Positions 1 to 11,039 of a stretch of DNA of 64,000 nt are shown here, piece by piece. The DNA is taken from assembly GCF_030272615.1 (NCBI RefSeq), contig NC_081405.1:157247454-157311453 (forward strand). Reading direction: 5' to 3'. Below the pieces are notes generated by a model that saw only the letters and a list, made by a program, of their open reading frames with translations, did not search any database and was not told the DNA's origin. The position numbers were made by a program, and so were the translations under genes. The stretch's first letter is position 1. Each line of letters starts with the position of its first letter. This stretch comes from Cryptomeria japonica (lineage: Eukaryota; Streptophyta; Pinopsida; Cupressales; Cupressaceae).

Positions 1-677
1 TCATCACAGATAACAAGCTTCCCTTCAAAAATCAGGATGTCTGATAACTATGTGAGAAGTTTCATATCCAACACCATTTCTCCACCCCATATTACCCACA
101 AGGAAATGGTCAAGAAGAGGCCTCAAACAAGAAAATATTAAGGATCTTAAATAAGATAGTCAATAATGTCGGTCGCGATTGGCACATTCATCTGAATCCC
201 ACACTATGGGCATGTTGAACTAGCATTCAAACCCCTATAGGCACAACCCCCTACTCACTTGTTTATGGAGCAGAAACTATATTGCATATTGAGGTTGAAT
301 TACCATCCATATAGGTCTCCTTGCACAATCTAATTAATGATGAAGAGTACCGAGTCTCCGGTCTTCAGGATTTGGAACTACTTGATGAGAAGCGACAAGC
401 TTCTTACAATCACCTTAAGGCATATTAGCAATGCATGAGTATAAGCTATAATCATAGAGTTAGACTTTGCATCTTTGAGGTAGGAGATCTTGTTCTCAGA
501 GAGAATCTTCGCAATCAACCAAATAGAGAACACTGAGGCAAATTTGAATCCAATTGGCTGGGTCCATATGTCATCATCGTCATCTTTGCATCTAGGGCAT
601 ATCATTTAGCAACTTCAGAAGGGGAACCAATGGCAGATCCAATCAACAACATGCATCTCAAAAAGTTCCATACATAA
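1..677 (+). pseudogene. gypsy integrase C-terminal part, decayed
   Basis: Conceptual translation gives the end of a gypsy integrase: YYPQGNGQEEASNKKIL near the start (the catalytic Glu region), then DWH, YGAETILHIEVELPS, GDLVLREN and GKFESNWLGPYVI, ending shortly after NNMHLKKFHT with a TAA at 675. The block resembling GAEAVLPIEVEIPS is characteristic of Tat/Athila integrases. In-frame stops occur near 216, 314, 426 and 534, so this copy cannot make integrase. Reverse transcriptase and the rest of pol would lie upstream of the window. The minus-strand frame over 378-605 is a shadow of this region. Confidence 0.75.
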
Positions 678-2159
678 GATGTGTAGAGTATCAGGCTTGT
701 AAAACCTCAAAACAAACAAAAACATTTAGAAAAGGTACAAAAAATTAAAAAATTAAAAATAAAAAATAAAAAAATAGTAAAGAAAAATCATTCATCCAAA
801 CGATGAAAACCACTTTGGTGGCATTTTGGATAACTATGGTGGTGAAAACCTATAAAATGGGTGTCATTCATAAAGGTTGTAGCTCCATTGTCTTTTAGAC
901 TTGTTGTGATAACATCCAATGCATTTGCGCGTACATCATATCAACCATGGCTTGTTATTGATATGCAATCAAGGTTATTGTCACGTGTCCCGTATCCTAC
1001 TTTTACACCAACTCCTAACTAGGGGCAACCTTTTTAACCTTGATGGGAGTGGATTCTCAATACTGGTGATTCACTAAGTTACACATTCAGAAAATTTCTT
1101 GAAATAATCCAAAAGAATTCATAAAACATTCAAAAGGACCAAAAACATTCAAAAAAATGTCTTGAAGAAAAGCAAAAAAATTCAAAAATGGAAAACCCAA
1201 AAACATTAGAAAACGTCACAATCAATCAAAAAAATTACAATAAACTTGTTCCTTGTACATACATATCGATTCAGACACAACACAACATTTGACCAACTAG
1301 CAAATCAACAAACAGTCAAACATCTAAGCACCACATATGCAAAACCATCTCAAACAAGTATGCATCTTTCCTTACAACAAAACCAAATGACATATTTCTT
1401 TGACAAGAAGATGTTGTTTGGTTGATAAGCACTTGGTCAGATTACTAGTTTTTATATCAAGTTTCTGTGCTACTCCAAGATATTCACAAGTGATTAGAGT
1501 AGCCAAGAAGGTTCATGATATCTTTTCTTTGTTTTTTGTCTGCGAATCGTTCCAATGAAGTTCTAGGGAAAATACTAATGGTGTCTATGTGGGAAGTTCA
1601 CTAAGCTACAAGATCCTATTCAAAAATATAAAGTCATGGATCACTATGGCTTACTGAATACAACATATACCTCAACCATGTGTACATGAACCAAAATGGG
1701 GGAGAACTTTCCTTGTCTGCGATGTTTGTTTACAGGTGGAACACTCAACCTTGGTTTCTGATATCTTAGCCAAGATCGGTACTAGCATGCTCAATGAGGA
1801 CATAAAGAATTATGAATAAGACATGGATCACCAATTTCATCTCATTTGTATATATTGCATTCCATTGCATATCGCCCATACATATGTTCATTCATACATT
1901 GTAAATTTTTTGTAAGCATGCATATGCAAGGAATATAGTTGCTATGAGGAGGCTAAGTATTAGGGACTATTCTTAAAATCCCAACAGAGTACTTTGATAC
2001 ACATCACCTTACTTACATCTACATCTAGCATCTGCATTTTTTTTAAAGGAACATTAATCATTTTGTTAGGTTCCTGAATTACTCCATTCATAATGCATTT
2101 CACATTATCATTAGGACCATTTGCATTAGGGAAATTCATTTGCATTTATCTTGTTACCA
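678..2159 (+). other. non-coding spacer between pol and repeat block
   Basis: No reading frame of interest. The first part is A-rich (many AAAAAT runs around 720-780 and 1080-1260). The rest is ordinary AT-rich sequence. It lies where Tat-type elements have a long 3' untranslated region. Confidence 0.5.
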
Positions 2160-3060
2160 AATTATCAGTCATCATCATTCATTATTGGCATTTTAGGTGC
2201 ATTCAGATTGCATAGTATTAATCAGTGCATTTCACAAATTTAGGATTGATAAGTTACATTTACATCATTAAATATAGCATCATTGCATTCATCATTATAA
2301 ATCATCATTTAGATTAAATATCATCATTTCATAAATCATCATTTATATCAATCATTACATTTTCATCATTTATATCATCACACAAAGTCATCATTGCATT
2401 CATCATTTCTATCATTCTTACATCATTGCTTTCAATATCATCATTCAATGTCATTGCATTAAAAATCATCTTTTAGTGTCATTACATATTACATTTGTTG
2501 CATTCATCATTATCAATCATCATTTAGAGTAAATCTCATCATTTCATAGATCATCATTTATATCATTCATTACATATTCATCATTGCATTACATACACCA
2601 ACACATTACATTTTATCATTTTACCAAAATAAAAAACATTTGCATTCATACATCATCATGACAAGCTATAGCATTAACCACATAATTTGTCATATCAAAT
2701 TAAGTCATACATCATCACAAATTATAGAAATATACATCCACATTATTCATCGTATCATGGAACAAATTCACTTCATATGCATCCACAACATGTATAATCA
2801 TATGTATCCACAACCTCATCCTAAGAATCATATCAAATTGAAACATACATGTCATACTCATCATGTTATAAATCAAAAACAGTTGCATTCATACATCATC
2901 ATGAATCATCATATATAAAAAGAATGCACCATATATCATCATAAATAAATGCATCATCATAACACATATAAAGATCTATCACATATCATGCATATCATCA
3001 ACAACATACATCTTGCATGAGAAATAAATCACCATCATAAGCATCTCATATCATCACCGC
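2160..3060. repeat. TCATCATT-rich degenerate tandem repeat
   Basis: About 900 bp made almost entirely of variations on TCATCATT, CATTACAT and ATCATATC, with local units such as ATCATCATTTA recurring at variable spacing. The frame over 2640-2918 is a by-product of this composition. Its place, downstream of integrase and upstream of the LTR, fits the hypervariable 3' UTR repeats of Tat-type elements. Confidence 0.75.
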
Positions 3061-3211
3061 CAAAAAGGAGATCTCATCATATATCTCTCATCAAAAAATA
3101 ATAGATGTGTATCAGAGTACAATGATGTCAAAATTATTGGCTACCAAGAGTCATCCAAGTGTCAATATGTAACAATATATCCAAATATCAAAATGCAAGG
3201 GGCAATAAAAA

Positions 3212-5595
3212 TCAAGCGGCACTCTTTCCGGATGTAGAAGGGGAACCATTGACTACAAGTGGCGGATGAGGGGGAGGACCCATGATGTCCCCACTACTTT
3301 GTTCTCTCTGAGATTTCTTAGATCTTGCTACTCACATCTGGGAATAGCTCATAGTCCATTGACTGTTGGGAACTACCTTCTCATATAAGCCTCACCAATA
3401 ATTAATCTTTGCACCTTCCTGTCACATCTCTCTAATGGCCTCGATAGTAGGACCCTAACCCTATACGTTCTCTAGGACCCAAATCATATCATGTGCCTAT
3501 CCAAGACAATCCATGAGAGCATCACGCTCTCTAAAAATAGCAGTGACCTCGGCCCCTCAAGCAAATAATTGTACATCTTGGGCAGCTATCTTTGCATCCC
3601 TATTGTCTAGATCTGTCTCTAGGGCATGAATCTGAGCCTTAGCAATAGTAAGATGAGCCTTTAACTGAATCAACATGACCTCTCTAAGGTCTCCTTGTCT
3701 TGATGGCCTATCTGCCTCTCCCCCTACCATACCTGTTGCCCCTCCTGGTGTTGGTGTTGTTGTCTGTGCTAGAGGAGCCTGTATCAATCCAATTGGGCAA
3801 ATAGCCCTAGCTCTCCCTCCACCCCCACCATATCCACCTCCTCCACCCCCACCACTAAAACCTCCTCCTCCTCCTCCTCCTCCCTTGTCGTGGAGCTCGC
3901 TCATCCTCGAAAGGTGGTACGACCTCTAACGGATCCAAAATATGTGGAAAAGGGTACATGATTAAGAACTAGGCATACTCATATGTCACCTCAGCATCTG
4001 CAATCTCTGCCCTATATAGCCATGGCCTAGGTTGTAGGCTGCAAAACTCTACTAGGGCCTGATCATATGGTAACACCAATCCCCACTGATACCTCTCCCA
4101 AACCACATGAGCATACTCTCCTGAGCCCCTCGGCCTACACTGAACACACCTAAACTGTCTCATCACCCAGCCATGTAGGTGCCTCTCAATCACATATGAT
4201 GTCCGACCGATCAAGAAGTGAGTAGAAAACACATAAGGCATGTCCTTGGCATCATCATCCCATGGCTCGCAATCCAAGTATAGTCACCATATCACTATAT
4301 CCTAATCATCCAAAGCTCAATGTCAATACTCAACCTTACCCAATTGGGGTTGGGTCATCATACCTCCATATATATACACATAGGGTTGGTCGATCACCCT
4401 AAACCTCATGCATACTAGTCAGCAAATCAGCAAGTGCTCCCAGGCCCAGATATGAAGAAGAGTAATCCCAACACCCAGTGAAGTACTCTCATGATATACA
4501 ATGTCATGCAAGTCACTGTATAGATGAGCTAGGATACATGGACCCAGGCATATCAGGTCCCCTCAGTGACCATCCTCTCAATCACCTGTCCCCAACTAGC
4601 AGATAGTCCATGTGATCATTGGTCCAGACATAGAATACCACAAACAATGCCCGACAACATAGCAGGGAGTGGTTCGTATAGATGTGTGATATCCTCCCAA
4701 CGCATTGAACCATCATGCACTAGTAGAGTAGGATCAACAAAGATACGCCACAATGCAACATCCCCATCGGTATGTCATAGGTAACAGCTCACCTATGATA
4801 GGGATATGCATAATCCTCCATATGTCCTCTAATGTAATAGACATCTCTCCCATCGACAGATGGAAGGAGAAGGTCTCATTGTGCCATCTCTCTGCAAGCA
4901 CAATCAGAAGCCCGTGATTTGTACGAATCACAAGTAAATGCAGCATGTCATACAAACTAGTTGCAACAATGAAATCTATCTCCATTGCCATCAACCAGTC
5001 TCATAGATGCTGAGTGGTGGGATGCCTCTCTCGGGATTGCAATACCCCTAGTTCCTCCTACAAACATAATCAAGTGACAATGTCAAAAATTTTGCTATCA
5101 TAATTGGCTACTACCTAGACTTCATCGAATACCTTTTGATCAAGTATCTCTAGTCTCAATAGGTACAATCACCTCACACACACCTAGACTACAATAGGCA
5201 TTTATATCAATTGCCTATTCTCAACAGGTACACTAAGTCTCACACACACAACAAATAGCCTAAAAATCACAAACTGACATCAACTATCGCAATCACAATC
5301 CAACTGGGGCATCTAAAACAAAAGTGTTATTCTGACTCATCAAAAGTGCTATAACATCTATAAAACACAAAAGCACTATTCTAACTGATCAAAGGCAGTA
5401 CAACAAGCGACAAAAGCACTAAAACATAGTATGTTTTAGCGCCTAGTCTTAGTTTGACTTTGCCTAGCTAAAAAAATGCATTAAATGAGCTCAAATCACA
5501 AAGGTCCGAATTAGACTTACTGGGGGACCATTGTCAGCTAGCTGCTGGTACCTCCGAATCCACTCGAATCAATGATCTGCTATGTGAACCACCAT
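3212..5595 (-). pseudogene. plant mobile domain (PMD/MAIN-like) gene, antisense, one intron
   Basis: Read on the minus strand, exon 1 (5595-5521) encodes MVVHIADH, a stop, then FEWIRRYQQLADNGPP. A GTAAGT donor follows at 5520 and an acceptor ending TTTGTAG precedes exon 2 at 5057; the join is in phase 0. Exon 2 encodes RHPTTQHL, a stop, then the PMD core ERWHNETFSFHLSMGEM, ITLEDIW and, after several stops and frame changes, HLHGWVMRQF, followed by a glycine-rich tail around 3820-3900 and a C-terminus ending at 3212. PMD proteins (MAIN/MAIL family, also carried by gypsy and Mutator elements) have this core; their molecular role is poorly known. The two TGA stops after H and L look like CGA-to-TGA changes. 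The copy is dead. Position antisense to the flanking integrase and LTR suggests it travels with the retroelement. Confidence 0.72.
5058..5520 (-). other. intron of the PMD pseudogene
   Basis: 463-nt interval with donor CCA|GTAAGT (minus strand, 5520 downward) and acceptor TTTGTAG|GAG (ending 5058). Removing it joins ...DNGPP to EELGVLQS in phase 0. Stops occur in all frames inside it. This is inferred from consensus sites and frame continuity, not from transcripts. Confidence 0.6.
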
Positions 5596-5994
5596 GTTTT
5601 CTGTCGCAACCTTCTCACAAAAGGGTCTCTAGCAGAGCTCAAAATCACTATGGAGGAGTATAAAAATGAGGCCAAATTACACATTTCGTCCAATTATACC
5701 CTAACCATCCCTAACCCTTCTTTGCCCCGCCCATCACCATGGACCCCTGGAACTTCCAAGGCTCACCATTTCTCTGTATTAACTTGTTTTCCTTCGTTCT
5801 TTCACCATTTACTTCAGATTCTTCTAATCTATCACCCCCCAATTCTTTCTATTTTTTGAGAGATTGCCCGATTTTTCAAAATTTCTGGCCCATCTCTCGA
5901 GAGGGCATACCACCCACTAACTAACAATCTATGGGGCATTTTTCTCATGCCGATCTATCTTTCTTTGAAACAGCACAATAAATGGCACCATCTC

Positions 5995-6007
5995 AAAGAG
6001 GGGCAAA
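5995..6007 (+). promoter_or_regulatory. polypurine tract of gypsy element
   Basis: AAAGAGGGGCAAA lies directly before the LTR start TGTAGACAC. This is the classic plus-strand priming site position. One C interrupts the purines. Confidence 0.7.
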
Positions 6008-7280
6008 TGTAGACACTTAAATCTATCCAAAAAATTGAATAAATATTTAATATTTTTTTAATGCACTAATGTTCTTCTATCAATTAAAATTACATTAAAT
6101 TTATTCATTTCAACCCCATTCGACTAATTTAATTAAATAAATTTCATAAATTTATTTAAATTAAAATTATTAACTATAGTCCAATTATTAAATAAATCTA
6201 TCAATTTATTTAATTCCCCATTTCCTCTCATTTTAATAAATTAAACATTTATTTAAAATCCCTATTTAAATAAATCAAATATTTACATAAAAATCCCTAC
6301 CCACTTGCATTCTTCTACAAATGCAAGTAGCACCACTATTTTAAATAAATAATTTTTTTATTTATTTAAAAATTCTTAAATCCTCATCCACTTGCATTCT
6401 CCTACAAAACCCACTTGCTCACTAACTCTCCTTCTAGATTCTTCTAATCCCTTCTAAATTAGCCTAAACCCCTTTCTAAACATTTGCACAATCCTAATCT
6501 CAAATTAACCCTCAACCCATCATCTCACCCATTTAAGACTCTTACAAAGTCTTAAAGGCTTCCCTTCTTCAACACACTGACCCACATGGGTCCTGTCCCT
6601 TTGACCAAATCCTAACCACAGGTTAACCTTGCACAATATTTTACCCATTGGATAATAGCTTTACCATTGGATAAATCCTTTATCTAATAACCCAATCACG
6701 TGAGGTTACCCTCATGTCCTCTCAAGCATTTAATGCTTCTTCCCTCTCCTCTCAAGCCCTCTCATGGTGCCACTTGTCACCACTGCATTGGTGGAAGTTA
6801 CAAACATGGATTGAGGATCATTTCTCTCTCATGCAATCCTAGCCCTTGCTAAGTCAGATCAATCTTGACCCTTCAATCAACCATTTTGCCTATAAAAGGA
6901 ACCCTCATCCTCAAACAAAGGAAGCATTTTTTAGCATTGTTACTATAGTTGCATAAGCATTTTACTTAGCTTTCTCATAGAATTTCTATTTGTGCATTTG
7001 TGTAGCAATAGAACTACATTTTCAACCACATTCAATCCTTTATTTGGCATCCATGTTTACATACTAAAAACTAAGGGCTACAGTCAAGCAAGCTTTTGGA
7101 TCTTGGAGAGGAGAAGAATAAGGGAGAGTTGTCAAGAGCACAAAGGGAGCATCTTAGGGAGTCTTCTTACTATTCTTTCACATGTTTATGCTTCTCTTGT
7201 TTGCTTTTCATTTCCTTTGATATGTATTTGAAGTTTTTTAGAGTTTTTTGTGCTTATTTGGTTTTTGGTTGCGACCAACA
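6008..7280 (+). mobile_element. 3' LTR of Tat-type gypsy element (~1.27 kb)
   Basis: Starts TGTAGACACTTAAATC straight after the polypurine tract. The upstream half is very AT-rich with repeated ATTTAAATAAAT patches. A TATAAAAGG box lies at 6891. The proposed end is GCGACCAACA at 7280, giving TG...CA termini. With no second LTR in the window, the right end rests only on the terminal motif and the change in composition. The short frames inside it are not genes. Confidence 0.6.
6891..6898 (+). promoter_or_regulatory. TATA box of LTR
   Basis: TATAAAAG in the context TTGCCTATAAAAGGAACC, about 880 bp into the LTR. It is the likely core promoter of the element when it was active. Confidence 0.55.
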
Positions 7281-8382
7281 ATACTAACTCTTTGGGCTCT
7301 TGTCCGCTTGTCCCCTTTCATGTGCATCAATATGTATAAAAGCTTTGAGAGGTGATTTTCAAGTAGGAAATATTTTTTAATTTGCAAGAGTACCATGAAT
7401 GAAAAGAAGTAATGTAAAGTGAAAGAAACCATTATCTAACACATGATTTTGATAAATGTAACTAACAAGCAATGTAATCACATGTGAAATAGAAAACCAA
7501 TCAAATTTGGTAAATTTCGTTATGAAAAACCCCCAAATCAAATTTGAAGACAATAGAAAATTTTTGCAACCCACAAGTCAATTTTAGAAGAATAAACTAG
7601 GGTTTTTGTGTATTTAACCTCTAAATTTATGTAATTCAATTTCATATATGATTTATGAGTGCCAACATGAATATTAAAGTGCATAAAAATCAGTTCTGAG
7701 AGCACAAATCAAAATTAATCTCTCTTTGGAGGGAGTGGAATCCTTCTCTTTGTCCCTATGCTTGGGGGGCATTGATTTTATCTTCAACCTCTTATCCTTT
7801 CTAAAGACCCACTTTTCCTAGGATGAGTGGTGTTTTCTTATGATACAATGTTATTCCTTGTGTGAAGTTGTTTGTTTGCTCAAGGATTCTCTCTTATGCA
7901 AGAGGTGTGTGTCCTTAAGTACAACCTCTTCTTCACTTGACGATGTATGTCTATTATAAACAAACCCCTTACTTAGGGTCAAAATGTGTTATCCTTCATC
8001 AAGAATCCCTTTACCTAGAAATGGGAGGAAGATATGTATTCTTGATTCTCCTTCCTTTCTTTTGGTCAATAATGTTATTTTTGTTCAAAATATCCTCTTG
8101 GAGGTAAATGTCTTTGAGCAAAGAACTCTTCATCCTTCTCCTCCAATGGATTCCCTTTACACTTGTTGCAATAAATCCTTTTTAAAACTATCATTTACTT
8201 GCTTATAAAGAGATGTACCTCTTTGGCTTGGATTTATCATTATTGCCTAAAGGATATCTTCTTGGTGCTGAAAGTGTGCATCCTTGTTTGTATCTACCTT
8301 AAGAAATCAATATACCTCTATGTTGACATCTTAAGGGGGGGGTGGCATACATCGTGCCTTCTTTGTACCATATTTTTTATTT
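7281..8382. other. AT-rich intergenic sequence, no gene seen
   Basis: Only short frames that look like chance. The part from about 7740 contains loosely repeated CTCTT/CCTCTT-rich phrases but no clear unit. It is probably old retroelement debris. Confidence 0.4.
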
Positions 8383-8640
8383 TGCATGTCTTATATGGGT
8401 CATTGCAGGCTCAAAACTAGACCTAACTCTTAGACAAGATGCTTCATTCCTGAAACTAAACACAATCCTTTTTTTATGTCTTGTATGGGGTATACATGCT
8501 CAAATCCAGACCTATCTCTTATACGAGATGTTCTCGAAACCAGACATATTATTTTTCAATTGCATGTCTTATATAGTTTGTTGCATGCTCAAAACCATAC
8601 GTAGCTCTTAGACGAGATGCTTAACTCCTAAAACTAGATG
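8383..8640 (+). repeat. ~90-bp tandem repeat, three copies
   Basis: Copies begin at about 8383, 8474 and 8561 and share the order TGCATGTCTTATAT, GCTCAAAAC, AGACCTA.CTCTTA.ACGAGATG and an ACTCCT(G/A)AAAC-like end. Copies differ by perhaps a fifth of positions. No coding function is evident; the frames crossing it are incidental. Confidence 0.7.
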
Positions 8641-8649
8641 GTGACATAT

Positions 8650-9010
8650 GCAATAAGAAGAGTTGACTAGCATAATGTATCTTGTTAGACCATTTAACTC
8701 TTCCTTTTTAAACTTATTTAAGGTAGGTTGACTAGCATAACACAGCTTGCTATATTATTCAACCCTCCTTGTGTGATATTTTTGAGATGAGTGGAACTAG
8801 CAGAACACAACTTTCTAGACTATTCTAACTCTCCTTCTCTACATAAATCATACCAAATAACACAACTTGGCGTCATATGAGTATTCATGTTCTCATGGAT
8901 CACCTAGCATAACACAACTTTCTAGCCTATGGATTCCATATTCTCTCTCACTTTTCTTCTCATGGATCACCTAGCATAATGTAGCTTGCTAGCCCATCGA
9001 ATTCATGTTC
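8650..9010 (+). repeat. degenerate repeat built on CTAGCATAACACAACTTGCTAG-like phrases
   Basis: The phrase ACTAGCATAA(C/T)...CTTGCTAG, followed by a pyrimidine-rich TTC/TCTCCTTC stretch, recurs at about 8657, 8726, 8797, 8907 and 8968. Each phrase is itself a weak inverted repeat (CTAG...CTAG). The spacing of 60-110 bp is irregular, so this is an old tandem array or the internal repeat of an LTR. Confidence 0.55.
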
Positions 9011-9453
9011 TCTTCTTTCTCTTCTCCATGGGCTCATAACTTTTCTATTTTTGGATCATGGTTCATCTCTCAATGCATGCTCTTTCTCTTTTCATGTGAC
9101 CACTTGTGTTCTTGTAATAGAATTTTGAGAATGTGATTAGTGGCTGAGACATTTTCTATCAAGGTGTCTTCAACTAGTTGACTTGGAGCTTTTTGTTTTT
9201 AGTACTAACCCCTTGTGTTGTGTGTCTTTTATCTTTTTTTTTGTCTTTTTTTAGTTTTTTAGATCTTTGTCTTGTTTTGTGTGTCCTTGCATATGATTGT
9301 GTGTGTTAAGATCCTAAGATTGAGGGCTTGGTTCCTCAAAATTAGTGATGTCTTATCTCTTTGTGATCTTTCTCCTAGTTACTCCCCTCTCATCTTTCTA
9401 CATTTTCAAGAGTATTTGCATAGGCTTATACTCTCGTTAAAGTGTGGGCTAAA

Positions 9454-10250
9454 TGTAGCATCATAAATTATAACTAGTACAATTGACACCTCATATTTGT
9501 GCTCCTACTTTAGAATGTCTTATTTTCATTCTCTCTAGGCCCGTTTTGGCCCCTTTTTACTCTAGATCTTATGTCACTTGTATACATGGCTAAGTGGAAC
9601 CTATCCCAGGGTTATCCTCCCTTCATTTATTGGTTGCTTGTCCTATTTTTGGAGGCTAAGGGCTATGTGGTGACCATGTCTATACCAAGGCACCATAGTG
9701 CCCTTGTCCTCCTTAAAAATGACCCATTTTAAATGTGGGTGGGTATTTCCCCTCTCCAATGGATTTTGGTCCCCATGGCTTCATTTGATCATTATAGGTT
9801 GGACTAATTGGTAATTTATCTTGGGAACCCTATATAAGGACATATTATCAACTCATTTTAGACCTAGAAGAAATTGATCACTCTCATACCCTATCATTTG
9901 TGCATTTGTTAGGCATTCGTCATTAAGAATTCTCAAGCATTCAAAGCAGCATTTCATCCTTCAAGAATCATGGAGAAAAGTTATATCAATATTTATGCAA
10001 ACATGTGTGTTTGATTAATGCATCCATGTTCATGAGTTTGTCATGTTATTGCATTCAACATCTATGATCACATCTAAAGAGCATTGCATCATCAATCTTC
10101 TATCAACCATTAGAGATTTGAGGTACAACATTGATTACTTCATTATTTGCATATTCCATTTCAATTCAATTCAGGGATAATTCCTAAACTGGGTTTGACC
10201 TAAGGCAAACCCCTATCCACAACCCCATTTCCTCTATTTCTATTTTCACA
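9454..10250 (+). mobile_element. probable plus-strand LTR fragment
   Basis: Starts TGTAGCATCATAAATTATA after the purine-rich GTGTGGGCTAAA and contains a TATATAAGG box at 9831, about 380 bp in. This LTR-start plus TATA spacing resembles the minus-strand LTR-like piece that starts at 12226. The right end is not defined. The family is unassigned. Confidence 0.4.
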
Positions 10251-10956
10251 AAATTGACCCAAGAGTTGTGGCTAAATATTTTAACAAAGTTGACAACAAC
10301 GAATAGGTTCAAATTTTGATATAGCAAAAAGCGAAGGACCAAGGTGACCTACCATTTCAATCTTAAGAATTATGCATGATCTTTTGATAGTGGATCTAGT
10401 GCATCTCCCTGATTTGGAAAGGATCTCACATGCCTATCTCAAAGTTATAAGACTAGGGAAACCTACCATCCCAACCTAACAAGTCAGCTTGAACTTTTAG
10501 GAATAATTTCTAATCTTATTCTTCTACTCAGATCCCTATCTATGGCTCTATCTGATATCTATAGCATTCTATTACTATTATTTCACTTCAATTGTCTTGT
10601 TTTACCCTAAATTTGCAATCTACATCCAATTTCAACCTAAAAAAGGGGAGACAAATAAAACAAGTGAATCTAATCAATATTTCAACCCTTTTCCTAATGG
10701 AATTGTGGCTAGATCTATTGGATTCACCCCCATTTTTAATGTAATGGTCCGTTAGGTAAGATTGGTGGTTTTATTATCTTAAGTGGTGAAACCTTAATTT
10801 ATGCACTATTATCATTCAATGGGGAAAGATAGCTCCAAGATGGGGCCCACTCAATGGTGTTAACAGGTGACATCAGAGTTGGAGCAAAATGGGGCTAAAT
10901 GGGCCTAAGGGAAATGAAAATAGGACACACTAAGGAAGGAGCACAAATATGAGGTA
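9486..10956. repeat. inverted repeat pair (~90 bp arms) about 1.3 kb apart
   Basis: The left arm (9486-9579) reads ACCTCATATTTGTGCTCCT..., then TATTTTCATT, CTAGGCCC, GCCCC and TTATGTCAC. The right arm (10867-10956) is its diverged reverse complement, ending GGAGCACAAATATGAGGT. Outside the arms are similar 10-mers, ATAAATTATA (9463-9472) and ATGAATTATA (10956-10965), in direct orientation. It could be a terminal-inverted-repeat element or two converging LTR starts. No transposase is visible between the arms. Confidence 0.5.
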
Positions 10957-11039
10957 TGAATTATATAGATTATAGTTTATAAATCTATAGTACTCTTAAA
11001 CTTTATATTAATAAAATTAAGTCTATTACCAATCAAAAA

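Larger units (their letters stand above)
1..7280 (+). mobile_element. Ty3/gypsy element, Tat/Athila type, 3' part
   Basis: The order on the plus strand is the C-terminal part of an integrase, a long non-coding spacer with a simple-sequence tandem repeat, a gene on the opposite strand with a plant mobile domain, a polypurine tract, and an LTR starting TGTAGACAC and ending in CCAACA. Tat-lineage elements are known to carry hypervariable tandem repeats and additional, often antisense, reading frames between pol and the 3' LTR, so the pieces fit one element. The 5' half lies outside the window, so target duplications cannot be checked. All coding parts are broken. That it is one element rather than adjoining fragments is inferred from order and orientation. 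Confidence 0.7.

Noticed and set aside
3557-3929. Proline-rich plus-strand protein opposite the glycine-rich stretch
   Set aside because: Mirror of the Gly-codon run in the minus-strand PMD gene, which has the recognisable domain.
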